64,000 nucleotides of DNA from Phenylobacterium sp. SCN 70-31 (lineage in GTDB: Bacteria; Pseudomonadota; Alphaproteobacteria; Caulobacterales; Caulobacteraceae): NCBI RefSeq assembly GCF_001724605.1, contig NZ_MEEX01000005.1, positions 110,297 through 174,296 on the forward strand. Reading direction: 5' to 3'. Below the pieces are notes generated by a model. The model worked only from the letters and a program-made list of their open reading frames with translations. It made no database searches and was not told the origin of the DNA. Position 1 is the first letter of the stretch. Each line of letters starts with the position of its first letter. Both the position numbers and the translations under genes were made by a program. Positions 52,822-61,779 of this stretch are shown piece after piece.

Positions 52822-54593
52822 GCGTCCCCCGGCTCCCCGCGGGCCGGTTCTCCACTGGCCTCCGGTCCCCCAGGGGCCTCGGGCTGTCGCCCGGCGACCA
52901 TGAACGCCAGCACCACGGCCGCGACGCCCAGCGCCGAGGAATACATGAAGAAGAGCACATAGCCCGCGCCCAGCGCCGCCGGGCTGACCTGGGATTTCTC
53001 CATCGCCCCCGCGAAGGCTTCGGGCGGCAGCCCGGCGAACAGCGCCTTCAGGCCCGAGATCGGCCCCCCCGCGTCCGCCGCGGCGGCCGACGATTCCACG
53101 ATGCGCCCGGACTGTGAGGCGATCAGCTTGCCGGGCAGGGCGTAGAGCGACGAGAACAGTGCGTACTGGGTCGCCGTGAACCCGGCGGACGTCAGGCTCG
53201 ACATGTAGGCGATCAGGCAGGTGCCGGAGATTCCACCGGCCACGTTGTCGATGCCGATGGCGACGAACAGGGCCCAGAGTTGCGGCCCCTGGGTGGCGAG
53301 CCAGGCGAAGGAGAGGTTGCTGACCGGTCCCGCGAAGGCGCCGATCACCAGCGCCCGCATCAGGCCTAGCCGCGCCACCAGGAAACCGCCCAGGCCCACC
53401 CCCAGCACGGTCATCACCACGCCGAACACCTTCCGCGCCTCGGCGATCTCGATCTTGCTGAAACCGAGGTCGGCGTAGAACGGGTTCATGATGTTGAGCA
53501 CGAAGTCCGACAGCCGATAGAGGCAGATCAGCGCCAGGATCAGCGCCGCCACGCCGCGGTAGCGGACCAGGAAGTCGCGGAACGGATCGCCCAGGGCCGC
53601 GAAGAGATAGACGCCCGGCCGTGTCCGGACGCCCGGGATCGGCAGGATCGCCAGCACGATCACGCCCAGGCCCACGGCGACGGACAGGAGTTGAAGATAC
53701 ACGCCCTCCGGCCGGGCCGCCCAGGCCGCCCGCACCGCCTCGCCCGCGTCGGGCGCGCCGGCGCCGGCAAGCAGGGCCGCCAGCAGCGAGGCGTCGGCGG
53801 CGAGGCCCGAGCCGAGCAGCAGCGCGCCCAGGCCGAAGACCGCGAAACGCGCCAGCCACTCGGGCAGTTCGAGCAGGGGCCGGCTGGGCACGCCCTCGGC
53901 GTGGATCGGGCGGACGGCGTGCGCCTTCTCGCGGGGCGCGCCGAGCACCCCCGCCACGCCCGCCAGCATGAGGGCAGCCATGACGGCGTAGGACGCGCTC
54001 CAGCCATAGGCTTCGGCCAGGATCAGCGGCACGGCGCCGGCGACGATCATGGCGATGCGGTAGCCCCACTGGTAGGCGGCGGCCATGGCCCCCTGCTTCT
54101 CCACCTCGGCCGCCTCGATGCGCCAGGCGTCGATGACGATGTCCTGGGTCGCCGAAACGAAGGCCACCAGGGCGGCGAAGGCGGCCATCAGCGCCAGGTC
54201 GCGGGCCGGATCGACGCCCGAGATCATCCAGAGGCCCAGCATCAGCAGGACCTGGAGCACGATCATCCAGCTTCGCCGGTGGCCCAGGAGGCCGGTGAGC
54301 AACGGCACGCGGGTGCGGTCGATGAGCGGGGCCCAGAGGAACTTCAGGGAATAGCTCAGCGTGGCGAGCGCGAAGATCGAGATGACCTGAAGAGACAGGC
54401 CGGCCTCGCGCAGCCAGAGCGACAGGGTGTCGAAGATGAGCAGGTTCGGGAGGCCCGAGGCGAAGCCGAGCGCCAGCATCACCAGCGCCCGGCGTTCCAC
54501 GAAGACCGCGAGGGCGGCCACGGCTCCCCGTTGGGCTAGGGCGCCGCGTCCAGGCGGCCCGCCTCGTTTGGGTTCCGCGGCGTCCGCGTTCAA
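52800..54593 (-). CDS. ampG: AmpG-type muropeptide permease (MFS)
   Basis: 597 residues, 12-14 helices. AmpG signatures: ALGFASGLPNLLIFDTLSLW with LREAGLSLQVI, LKFLWAPLIDR, GHRRSWMIVLQ, ATQDIVIDAWRIE, YQWGYRIAMIVAG, and DNVAGGISGTCLIAYMSSL. Family members import anhydro-muropeptides for cell-wall recycling. A large loop between helices 6 and 7 and a Pro/Glu-rich tail are extra. The start is a TTG at 54593 with GGAGA upstream; no early in-frame ATG exists. It lies 45 bases after the ShkA-like kinase gene on the same strand. The gene symbol is by family. Confidence 0.88.
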   Translation of the reverse strand: MNADAAEPKRGGPPGRGALAQRGAVAALAVFVERRALVMLALGFASGLPNLLIFDTLSLWLREAGLSLQVISIFALATLSYSLKFLWAPLIDRTRVPLLTGLLGHRRSWMIVLQVLLMLGLWMISGVDPARDLALMAAFAALVAFVSATQDIVIDAWRIEAAEVEKQGAMAAAYQWGYRIAMIVAGAVPLILAEAYGWSASYAVMAALMLAGVAGVLGAPREKAHAVRPIHAEGVPSRPLLELPEWLARFAVFGLGALLLGSGLAADASLLAALLAGAGAPDAGEAVRAAWAARPEGVYLQLLSVAVGLGVIVLAILPIPGVRTRPGVYLFAALGDPFRDFLVRYRGVAALILALICLYRLSDFVLNIMNPFYADLGFSKIEIAEARKVFGVVMTVLGVGLGGFLVARLGLMRALVIGAFAGPVSNLSFAWLATQGPQLWALFVAIGIDNVAGGISGTCLIAYMSSLTSAGFTATQYALFSSLYALPGKLIASQSGRIVESSAAAADAGGPISGLKALFAGLPPEAFAGAMEKSQVSPAALGAGYVLFFMYSSALGVAAVVLAFMVAGRQPEAPGGPEASGEPARGEPGDAQSRQST

Positions 54594-54638
54594 GACGGGT
54601 CTCCGGAGCGAAGGCGCCCCCGCGCCCGACCTTCTAGG

Positions 54639-56180
54639 TCACCCGACCTTGGCGCGCGCCGCGGGCTTCGTCCAGCCGGGGCTGGTCCAGCGCGTGAGCG
54701 CGCCGCGCAGCGCGTCGGGAGACAGCGGCTTGACCAGGAAGTCGTCCATGCCCGCCGCCAGGCACGCATGGCGGTCGTCTTCGAAGGCGTTGGCGGTCAG
54801 GGCCACGATCGGCGTGGTCACGCCGTCGGCGCGCAGGCGACGCGCAGTGTCCTCGCCCGAAAGGCCGGGCATCCGCATGTCCATCAGGATGATATCGTAG
54901 GCGCCCACGTCGGCGGCGACCAGGGCTTCCTCGCCACCCACCGCGTGCTCCACCTCGCAGCCTTCGCGGGTCAGGAGCGCCTTGGCCAGAAGCGCGTTGA
55001 TGGGATTGTCCTCGACCAGCAGCACCCGCACGCCGGGCGCGGCCGCGGCGGCGATCCGCTCGTCCTCGCGCGGCGCGGCGTCGGCGGCCGGGGCGGCGCC
55101 CGCGGCGATCAGCACCCGCTCGGCCAGCGAGGCCCGGCGCAGCGGCTTGATGAGGTAGCCGGCGAAACCCGCCCGACGGTAGCGGGCGATGCGCTCGCGC
55201 TCGTCCGGCGCCAGCAGCACGATGGCGCGCCGTTGGGACGGCGCGCGAAGCGATCCGTTCGCCGTCGCGAAGGCGGCGTCGACCAGCACGACGTCGCCCG
55301 GACGGGTCATGGCAGCAGCCTCCGCGGCAGTCGGCGCACACGCCGCCTGGCCGCCGCAGGCCTCGATCTGCAGACGCGCGGCGTCGCGCACCACCGCACT
55401 GGGCGAGGCGACGCCGATCGTCCGTCCCGCCAGCGCCGGCTCGGTCACCGCGGCCGGCAGGCCCGGGAGGGCGGCCTCGAACCAGAAGCAGGCGCCGCCC
55501 CCGGCTGCGCTCTCGACCCCAACCTCGCCGCCCATGGCTCGCGCGAGACGGCGCGCGATCGCCAGGCCGAGGCCCGCGCCGCCCAGGTCGGCATGGCTCG
55601 CATCGGCCTGGGCGAAGGCCTCGAAGATTCGATCGCGGTCCGACTTGGACACACCGGGCCCGGTATCCTCCACCGCGAATCGGACGCGTCCCGGCTCGGG
55701 TGCGTCGGCGGTGATCAGGACGCCGCCCGTCTCCGTAAACTTCACGGCGTTGCCGGCGAAGTTCAGCAGGATCTGCCGCAGGCGGCCTTCGTCGGCGTGG
55801 ATCTGTGCGGGCGTCTGCGGCGCGGCCCAGGCGATCTCCAGCCCCTTTTCGCGCGCCCGCGGCGACAGCAGCTCGGCCACGCCGCGCAGCAGCCCCTCCA
55901 GCTCCATGGGCGCCGCATGCAGCTCGACGCGGCCGGCGCCCAGCTTGGCGAAGTCGAGGACGTCGTTCACCAGGGTGAGAAGATGCTCGCCGCTGTCGTG
56001 GAGCGCGGCCACGTAGGCGCGCTGTTCGGCGGTCAGGCGGGTGCCTTCCAGAAGCCGCGCCATGCCCAGCACGCCGTTGAGCGGCGTGCGGAATTCGTGG
56101 CTGAGCGAGGCGAGCTGCTCCGCGCTGATCTGGGCGCGGGTCGGCCGGCGCTCGGATAGGGGACGTGGCGTTCTGCGCAT
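54639..56180 (-). CDS. shkA: Soluble hybrid histidine kinase, ShkA-like (HisKA-HATPase-Rec1-Rec2)
   Basis: 513 residues from the ATG at 56180. No membrane helix or sensor domain; HisKA begins at once with H28 in LASLSHEFRTPLNGVLG. HATPase_c follows (NFAGNAVKFTETGG, DTGPGVS, GGAGLGLAIARRL). Rec1 (about 250-360) lacks the acidic pair (GVASPSA at strand 1) and is a pseudo-receiver; it holds RYRRAGFAGYLIKPLRRASL. A linker with REDERI leads to the true receiver Rec2 (VLLVEDNPINALLAK, ILMDMRMPGLSG, FLVKPLSP). This plan is that of Caulobacter ShkA, whose pseudo-receiver binds c-di-GMP and which signals through ShpA to TacA. TacA is at 7725-9215. Orthology is inferred from architecture and these motifs. 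Confidence 0.78.
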   Translation of the reverse strand: MRRTPRPLSERRPTRAQISAEQLASLSHEFRTPLNGVLGMARLLEGTRLTAEQRAYVAALHDSGEHLLTLVNDVLDFAKLGAGRVELHAAPMELEGLLRGVAELLSPRAREKGLEIAWAAPQTPAQIHADEGRLRQILLNFAGNAVKFTETGGVLITADAPEPGRVRFAVEDTGPGVSKSDRDRIFEAFAQADASHADLGGAGLGLAIARRLARAMGGEVGVESAAGGGACFWFEAALPGLPAAVTEPALAGRTIGVASPSAVVRDAARLQIEACGGQAACAPTAAEAAAMTRPGDVVLVDAAFATANGSLRAPSQRRAIVLLAPDERERIARYRRAGFAGYLIKPLRRASLAERVLIAAGAAPAADAAPREDERIAAAAAPGVRVLLVEDNPINALLAKALLTREGCEVEHAVGGEEALVAADVGAYDIILMDMRMPGLSGEDTARRLRADGVTTPIVALTANAFEDDRHACLAAGMDDFLVKPLSPDALRGALTRWTSPGWTKPAARAKVG

Positions 56181-56330
56181 GGCGCGCAAGGCTTAGGCGC
56201 AACGCCTTAACGGCGAGTCAAGCGGCGCCACAAGCGGCGACAAAACAACGCGAGGCGAAAGAATCCACGCGTCAAAGTAGACGTAGCGGCAAAGCCGTCG
56301 TTTACTGGAGACCAAGGACCGGAGTGCGTT

Positions 56331-57083
56331 GTGACGGACGTCATGAACCCTGTCGATGCGTTGACACAGCGGGAACGTGATTGCCTGCGGCTCGTCGACC
56401 AGCATCTCAGCTCGAAGCAGATCGCCCGACAGCTCGGCATGTCCAAGACATCCGTCGATACCTACTGCGACCGCGCGCGGCGGAAACTGGGCGTCGATGA
56501 CCGCTTCCAGGCCGCCCGCATCCTGCGCGAACTCGACGCTGTCCTGATCGCGTCAGGACAAGACGCGATCAGGACAGACAGCCCCTCGGAAAACTGGCCG
56601 CATGGCGTGGCCAACGAGGGAGCTTTCGATGGGTCATCATCCGAACTTCGAGAACCGAGCGGTCGTCGGGAGGGCGCTACGCCTTCGCCGGGAGATCGAC
56701 GACTTCGAGGCGCGCTGGCCGGCCCTGACGAAGCGGGAAGAGCTGATCCCGAGCTTCTCCTGGATGCAACTCGAGCGGCAACTGGTCGATCTGGCGGCGA
56801 CGCCGGCGCAAGCCGACATGGCCCGACACCTGGTGTCGGCCACCCGGAAGCTGGCGCCGTTCAAGCCGCCCGAGATGGTGCTGCGCGAGATCCTTTGTAT
56901 GACCTGGGTGCTGCTCGACGAGAACTTCAAGGTCGAGCCGGAACCCGGCGCTTCCGCAACGAGCTGACGCCGCTCGCCCGGCTCGGTGTGATCGTGGGAA
57001 TCGCCGTCGTCACGGCCCTCGCCTTCGGGGGCATGCTGGCGGGGCTCCACGCCCTCAACGAGCTGGCGACGAAGCTGCTCTAG
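56331..57083 (+). CDS. LuxR-type HTH protein with C-terminal membrane helix; middle third doubtful
   Basis: The frame is open for 250 codons from GTG 56331. Residues 8-75 are a LuxR/GerE helix-turn-helix (ALTQRERDCLRLVDQHLSSK, then QIARQLGMSKTSVDTYCDRA). The last 40 residues are a membrane helix (LARLGVIVGIAVVTALAFGG). This HTH-plus-C-terminal-helix plan is common in Caulobacterales and Sphingomonadales. From about 56625 to 56945 third codon positions lose their GC bias and the translation is low-complexity, while the +1 frame there looks coding. Either a long linker overlaps a nested gene, or the original gene was interrupted or frameshifted. Confidence 0.65.
   Translation: MTDVMNPVDALTQRERDCLRLVDQHLSSKQIARQLGMSKTSVDTYCDRARRKLGVDDRFQAARILRELDAVLIASGQDAIRTDSPSENWPHGVANEGAFDGSSSELREPSGRREGATPSPGDRRLRGALAGPDEAGRADPELLLDATRAATGRSGGDAGASRHGPTPGVGHPEAGAVQAARDGAARDPLYDLGAARRELQGRAGTRRFRNELTPLARLGVIVGIAVVTALAFGGMLAGLHALNELATKLL
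56629..56967 (+). CDS. Nested gene of unknown function inside the LuxR-type frame
   Basis: 112 residues from ATG 56629 with a strong ribosome site, GAGGGAG, 6 bases upstream. Third positions are almost all G or C, unlike the overlapping frame. The sequence is balanced and soluble: HHPNFENRAVVGRALRLRRE, EELIPSFSWMQLERQLVDLA, KLAPFKPPEMVLREILCMTW. It is mostly helical with Trp/Phe positions suggesting a folded domain. No family is recognised. Its stop (56965-56967) lies just where the other frame regains coding bias. I consider it the real gene of this stretch. Confidence 0.65.
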   Translation: MGHHPNFENRAVVGRALRLRREIDDFEARWPALTKREELIPSFSWMQLERQLVDLAATPAQADMARHLVSATRKLAPFKPPEMVLREILCMTWVLLDENFKVEPEPGASATS

Positions 57084-57183
57084 GGAACCGCGGGGGCGAT
57101 TTAACCCTTCGCCCGAACGTCCAAGAAACCCTGTTATCTGAAACTGTAAACGCGGCGTAACTGCGCCGTGCATGGAGAGAGCT

Positions 57184-57546
57184 ATGCTGAAAGAACGCCG
57201 CATGGTCGCCGAACAAGTCGCCGGCGCCCTCTTCGACGCCGAAGCCGCTATCGATGCGGCGATCTCCAAGACCGCTCACCTTACGGGTGTGATGCCTGCG
57301 CTGCGCAAGCAGGTCGGCGCCTCGGCGCTGATCGGCCAGGACGCCGTCGAACGCGCCAGCCAGGCGATCATGGCGCTGGCCGAAGCCCGCCGCGCGATCG
57401 TCGAGACGCACAAGGAGCTGAGTGTGGTCCAGGGCCAGATCGGCCTGGGCGCCGTGACCATGGTCGGCGATGGCGGCGAAAAGCCCGCGCCGGGCATGAC
57501 GGAAACCCATCGCGTCCGCATGCGGGCGCTGCGGGTCGCCTCCTGA
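57184..57546 (+). CDS. Small helical protein of unknown function
   Basis: 120 residues from ATG 57184, with GGAGAG just upstream; an in-frame ATG at 57172 is the alternative. Almost entirely helical and Ala-rich, with regular heptads: EQVAGALFDAEAAIDAAISK, GQDAVERASQAIMALAEARR and AIVETHKELSVVQGQIGLG. No signal peptide or membrane helix. Size and pattern resemble a four-helix-bundle protein. Function unknown. It has its own 100-base upstream spacer containing an AT-richer stretch (57118-57155) that may hold the promoter. Confidence 0.75.
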   Translation: MLKERRMVAEQVAGALFDAEAAIDAAISKTAHLTGVMPALRKQVGASALIGQDAVERASQAIMALAEARRAIVETHKELSVVQGQIGLGAVTMVGDGGEKPAPGMTETHRVRMRALRVAS

Positions 57547-57679
57547 TCGTAACTTCCGGTTGGTTCAATCCCGGGGCGCGGTCTGCCACACTGGCGCCGC
57601 CCCCCGGGGTCCCCGGCCGACGACCACTTCGTACTCAAGGGGCTCCAGGGTCTCTGGGCGCGTCTGTGAGGGTGGTCGA

Positions 57680-58132
57680 GTGTATCAGCTTCCCGTCTGG
57701 GTCTGGCCTACCGCTCTCCTCGGAGTCTGCGCGCTTGCCGTATGGCGCGGCCGTGACGAGGAACGCCTCGGAGCGGCAAGTGTGCTGGCCGGATGGGCGC
57801 TCACGCTCATGGTCTTCAAATCACGCAGTGAAGACACTCAGTGGGCGGTTCTAGCCATCGATGCGGTCCTGTTCGCGATCCTCATGTGGATAGCATTTCG
57901 CACCCGCCGCTACTGGCCGCTGTTCGCCGCCGCCTTTCAGCTTCTTCTGGTGGTCACTCACTTCGCCCGCGCCCTGGATTCCGGCGTGTCGGGCTGGGCG
58001 TATCTCACCGCCGGCCTCGTCTGGAGCTACTTGATGCTCATCAGCGTCGGCTACGGCGCCTGGACCGCCCCCCATGCGGCCGAGTCGGCCGACGTGGACC
58101 CGATGGAGGCGCCCGGCGCGATCCGGCGATAG
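57680..58132 (+). CDS. Small integral membrane protein of unknown function
   Basis: 150 residues from GTG 57680 (GAGGGT upstream); the frame before it is Arg/Pro/Thr-rich and unlikely. Five hydrophobic helices: about 5-18, 27-42, 52-68, 75-92 and 100-125 (AYLTAGLVWSYLMLISVGYG). The C-terminus is short and acidic. No family recognised. Its last 82 bases overlap the 3' end of the convergent comM gene, an unusually long convergent overlap. Confidence 0.65.
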   Translation: MYQLPVWVWPTALLGVCALAVWRGRDEERLGAASVLAGWALTLMVFKSRSEDTQWAVLAIDAVLFAILMWIAFRTRRYWPLFAAAFQLLLVVTHFARALDSGVSGWAYLTAGLVWSYLMLISVGYGAWTAPHAAESADVDPMEAPGAIRR

Positions 58133-59649
58133 ACCAGGGCCTCGGCGACATGGATGCGGCGCACCGACGGCGCATCCTCCAGATCGGCGATGGTGCGGGC
58201 GAGGCGCAGCGTGCGCACCCAGCCGCGCGCCGAGAGACCGCCCGCCTCGGCCGCGCGCGACAGCAGCGCCCGCGCCGGCCCATCCAGATCGCAGATCGCT
58301 TCCAGAAAATCGCCGTCCGCCTGGGCGTTGAGGCGGGGGACGTCGGGCCCTGTGCGCTCCACCTGCGCCGTCCGGTCCGCCTGTAGTCCGCGCTCCGCTT
58401 GCCGTGTGCGGGCGGCCAGGACCCGCGCCGCCGCCTCGGCCGTCCCCTCGGCGGGGGGCGGCAGCGCCAGGTCGGCCGGCGTCACCGGCGGAACCTCCAC
58501 CTGCAGGTCGATACGGTCCATCAGGGGCCCCGAGATCCGGCCCTGGTAGTCGGTCTGGCACCGGGGCGCCCGGCCGCAGGCGCCCCGGCCCGCACCGCCC
58601 AGACCGCAACGGCACGGATTCAGGGCGGCAACGAGCTGGAAGCGGGCGGGATAGCGAACGTGGGCGTTGGCCCGCGCCACCACCACCTCGCCCGTCTCCA
58701 GAGGCTGACGCAGCGAATCCAGCGCCTGGGCGCCGAACTCGGGCAGTTCGTCCAGGAACAGCACGCCGTTGTGGGCCAGGCTCACTTCCCCCGGCTTCGC
58801 CCGGTGCCCGCCGCCCGTCAGGGCGGCCATGCTGGCGGAGTGGTGCGGGCTGCGGAACGGCCGCGCGCGGGAGAGCTGGCCCCGCGCGATCAGCCCGGCG
58901 ACCGAATGGATCATCGACGTCTCGAGCAGTTCGGACGCCGTGAGCGGGGGCAGCAGGCCGGGAAGCCGGGCCGCCATCATCGACTTGCCCGAGCCCGGCG
59001 GGCCGATGAAGCTGAGGTTGTGGCCGCCGGCCGCGGCGATCTCCAGAGCCCGCTTGGCGTTCTCCTGGCCCTTCACGTCCCGCAGGTCGGGGACCCGCTC
59101 GGCTTCGACCATCTCGCCGGCCCGGGGCGGCGACAGCACCTGGGTTCCACGGAAGTGGTTCACCAGCGCGATCAGCGACGGGGCGGCCAGGATCCGCGTC
59201 TCTCCCGCCCAGGCGGCCTCGGGCCCGCACGCCTGGGGACAGATGAGGCCCAGACCCATGCCGCCCGCCGCCACCGCGGCGGGCAGCGTCCCCGCCACAG
59301 CCGTGATGCGGCCATCCAGCGCCAGCTCGCCCACGGCGGCCCAGCCTTCGAGCGCGTCGGGCGGAATCACCCCCATGCCGGCCATGATCGCGAGCGCGAT
59401 GGGCAGGTCGTAGTGGCTGCCTTCCTTCGGCAGGTCGGCCGGCGCCAGATTCGCGATGATGCGCCGCGACGGCAGGGCCAGACCCATGCCCTGGAAGGCG
59501 CCCCGCACCCGCTCACGGCTTTCGGACACGGCCTTGTCGCCCATGCCGACGAGGAAGAACTTCTGCTCGCCGCCGGTGAACTGGACCTGAACATCGACGC
59601 GCACGGCCTGAACGCCGCTGAAGGCCAGCGTCACCACGCGCGCGGACAT
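58051..59649 (-). CDS. comM: YifB/ComM-family Mg-chelatase-like AAA+ ATPase
   Basis: 532 residues from ATG 59649. N-terminal Lon-like ChlI domain (VDVQVQFTGGEQKFFLVGMG, LPIALAIMAGMGVIPPDALE). AAA+ core with Walker A SFIGPPGSGKSMMAARLPGL, RPFRSPHHSASMAALTGGG, Walker B VLFLDELPEF, and LNPCRCGLGG, where conserved cysteines begin. A C-terminal Mg_chelatase_C domain follows. ComM is a hexameric helicase promoting branch migration during homologous recombination in natural transformation; it is widespread outside competent bacteria. A LexA box lies 67 bases upstream. It is the last gene of the rsmI-yraN-sirB1-gshB-comM run. Confidence 0.93.
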   Translation of the reverse strand: MSARVVTLAFSGVQAVRVDVQVQFTGGEQKFFLVGMGDKAVSESRERVRGAFQGMGLALPSRRIIANLAPADLPKEGSHYDLPIALAIMAGMGVIPPDALEGWAAVGELALDGRITAVAGTLPAAVAAGGMGLGLICPQACGPEAAWAGETRILAAPSLIALVNHFRGTQVLSPPRAGEMVEAERVPDLRDVKGQENAKRALEIAAAGGHNLSFIGPPGSGKSMMAARLPGLLPPLTASELLETSMIHSVAGLIARGQLSRARPFRSPHHSASMAALTGGGHRAKPGEVSLAHNGVLFLDELPEFGAQALDSLRQPLETGEVVVARANAHVRYPARFQLVAALNPCRCGLGGAGRGACGRAPRCQTDYQGRISGPLMDRIDLQVEVPPVTPADLALPPPAEGTAEAAARVLAARTRQAERGLQADRTAQVERTGPDVPRLNAQADGDFLEAICDLDGPARALLSRAAEAGGLSARGWVRTLRLARTIADLEDAPSVRRIHVAEALVYRRIAPGASIGSTSADSAAWGAVQAP

Positions 59650-59715
59650 GCCTGCAACCCCTCGTGGACCCCTGGAAGTTATCCACAACCCAGCACGACG
59701 CGCAGCTCAGATCAA

Positions 59716-59730
59716 GAACAAAAATAGAAC
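59716..59730 (-). promoter_or_regulatory. Candidate LexA (SOS) box upstream of comM
   Basis: GTTC-TATTTTT-GTTC on the minus strand (GAAC-N7-GAAC on plus), a perfect match to the alphaproteobacterial SOS operator, 67 bases before the comM start and inside the 135-base gshB-comM spacer. The surrounding 60 bases are AT-rich for this genome, as expected for a promoter. Confidence 0.8.
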
Positions 59731-59784
59731 TTTGATAGAAACTAAGACGTTTCCGTAACTTCCAGGCAACTCTTACAAGACGAC

Positions 59785-60732
59785 CTAAGGCTGCGCGCGC
59801 AGGGCCTCGATCCGGGACCACATCACGTCTGTCGCGTCCACCCCGGTGAAGCGCTTCAGCGCCACCGCGCCCGTCGGGGAGGTCACGTTGATCTCCGTCA
59901 GGTGATCGCCGATCACGTCGATGCCGACGAAGATCAGCCCGCGGGCCTTCAGCTCGGGGCCGATGGCGGCGCAGATCTCGCGATCCCGCGCCGAAAGCTC
60001 CACGGGCTCGGGCGTGCCGCCGACCGCCATGTTGGACCGGATCTGGCCCTTGGCCGGCACGCGGTTGATGGCGCCCACGGGCTCGCCGTCCACCAGCAGG
60101 ATGCGCTTGTCGCCCTTGCTGACCGAAGGCAGGAACTTCTGCACGATCACCGGTTCGCGCCCCAGTTCGGCATGCAGCTCCAGCAGGGTGTCGAGGTTCG
60201 GGTCGTCCTTCAGGTGGCGGGTCACGCCCGATCCGCCCCGGCCGTTCAGCGGCTTCAGCACGATGTCGCCGTGGCGGGCCCGGAAATCGCGGATCGCCTC
60301 GCGGTCCCAGGTGATGAGCGTGGGCGGCTGCAAGCCGGGGAACCTGGTGACGAACAGCTTCTCGGGCGCGCTGCGCACCTCGGCCGGATGGTTCACCACC
60401 AGGGTCTTCGGGTGGATCGCCTCCAGGAAGAAGGTGGCGTCGATGTAGTGCATGTCGAACGGCGGGTCCTGGCGCATCAGCACCACGTCGAAGTCCGCGA
60501 GTTCGACGCGCCGCACCGGCCCCGCCGTGAAGTGGTCGCCGGCCACCCGCCGCACCTGGATGTCGCGACCGCGCGCGAAGACCCGGCCGTCCTCCAGAGC
60601 CAGGGAATCGGTCAGGTAGACGAACAGCGAATGCCCGCGCGCCTGGGCGCTCTCCATCATCAGGAAGGTCGTGTCCCCCTCGATGTTCACCCCCTCGATA
60701 GGGTCCATCTGGACGGCGACCTTCAGGGACAT
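59785..60732 (-). CDS. gshB: Glutathione synthetase
   Basis: 315 residues from ATG 60732; a longer frame was rejected. It is an ATP-grasp enzyme joining gamma-glutamylcysteine and glycine. Motifs: [34 protein letters not shown], the glycine-rich loop [31 protein letters not shown], and metal-binding [20 protein letters not shown]. Full length for the bacterial family. It lies between sirB1 (212-base gap, with a GACCGGG/CCCGGTC hairpin at 60893-60910 and no gene) and comM. Confidence 0.97.
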   Translation of the reverse strand: MSLKVAVQMDPIEGVNIEGDTTFLMMESAQARGHSLFVYLTDSLALEDGRVFARGRDIQVRRVAGDHFTAGPVRRVELADFDVVLMRQDPPFDMHYIDATFFLEAIHPKTLVVNHPAEVRSAPEKLFVTRFPGLQPPTLITWDREAIRDFRARHGDIVLKPLNGRGGSGVTRHLKDDPNLDTLLELHAELGREPVIVQKFLPSVSKGDKRILLVDGEPVGAINRVPAKGQIRSNMAVGGTPEPVELSARDREICAAIGPELKARGLIFVGIDVIGDHLTEINVTSPTGAVALKRFTGVDATDVMWSRIEALRAQP

Positions 60733-60944
60733 GTGCGGCTTCCTCGGCGAGCGATGAGATGCAGATAGGCCGCGACGGGGATCAGCGCCAGCGCTCGCGC
60801 GCGTCATTGAGCCGCCTTCAGGCCTCTTTGACGCCAGCGCCAGCCCTACGCCGGCGGCGCCGGAGCCAGGCATAGGTCAGGCCGTCCGGCGCGACCGGGA
60901 CGGCCCGGTCTTTGCCCGGCTCTGAGGGAATGTCGTGGCCTCGT

Positions 60945-61760
60945 TCAGTTCAGCCGCAGCCTCACGCGCTCGCGCGCCGCTCGCGCGGCCAGGGCGGCGC
61001 CGCCGTCCAGGGTGGTGGCGCGCTGGAGAGCCTCGAGGGCGCCGGCCAGGGCCCCCTGGCCTTCGCGCGCGGCGGCCACGTCCAGCCAGGGCCGGTGATC
61101 GGTCGGATCGAGCAGCGCGCGCCGGAGCGCCGCACGCTCTGCTCGGGCGAAATCGCCGGCGTTGGTCGCATGGGCGTAGACGATGTTCTGCAACCGCAGG
61201 AGCACGGCGCGGTCGTCCACCGGGGCCATGAGGCGGTCCAGGCGGTCGGCCACGTTGGGCGTCAGGCCGGCATGCAGGGCGCGCCGCGTCAGTTCGGACG
61301 GCAGCACCACACGCCCCTCCGAAAACGGATCCAGGGCCAGCGGCCCCTCGTCGGTCTCGATCCTGAGCAGGAAGTGGCCCGGGAAGTCCACGCCCCTGAC
61401 CACCAGTCCGCAGCGGCGGGCGGCATGGAGGTAGTAGACGCCCAACGTGACGGCCAGGCCGCGCTTGCGGGCGGCGACGCCCAGGACATCGGCGTTGTCG
61501 GGGTCGTCCAGGGTGAAGAGATCGCCCGAAAGGCCAAGGTCGCCCGAAAGCGCCTCGGCCAGGGCCTCTTCGGGGCTCTCGCGCTTCAGGCGCTCGGCCA
61601 GACGCTCCACGCCCGCGGCGGCCAGTTCTCGCGCCAGCGCCGGGTCGCGGACCGGGTTCTCATGGATGGCGCAGGCGATCGCCGCCTCCATCAGGGGGAA
61701 GGCGTCGTTGGAAGCGCCACCGGCTTCCGCGAGGATCGTCTCGGCCTCGTCGCGGTCCAT
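60945..61760 (-). CDS. SirB1-family transglutaminase-like/TPR protein
   Basis: 271 residues. The N-terminal transglutaminase-like region matches SirB1 (LGVAARKRGLAVTLGVYYLH, the GVDFPGHFLLRIE segment, ALDPFSEGRVV). The C-terminal half has a TPR-like pair of helices (VYAHATNAGDFARAERAALR). The catalytic Cys expected near the N-terminal repeat is not obvious. Function of the family is unknown; in many bacteria it lies near prmC/rsmI-type genes. It follows yraN by 19 bases in the same operon. Confidence 0.87.
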   Translation of the reverse strand: MDRDEAETILAEAGGASNDAFPLMEAAIACAIHENPVRDPALARELAAAGVERLAERLKRESPEEALAEALSGDLGLSGDLFTLDDPDNADVLGVAARKRGLAVTLGVYYLHAARRCGLVVRGVDFPGHFLLRIETDEGPLALDPFSEGRVVLPSELTRRALHAGLTPNVADRLDRLMAPVDDRAVLLRLQNIVYAHATNAGDFARAERAALRRALLDPTDHRPWLDVAAAREGQGALAGALEALQRATTLDGGAALAARAARERVRLRLN

Positions 61761-61779
61761 CAGGGTCCGTGCTTGTCCG

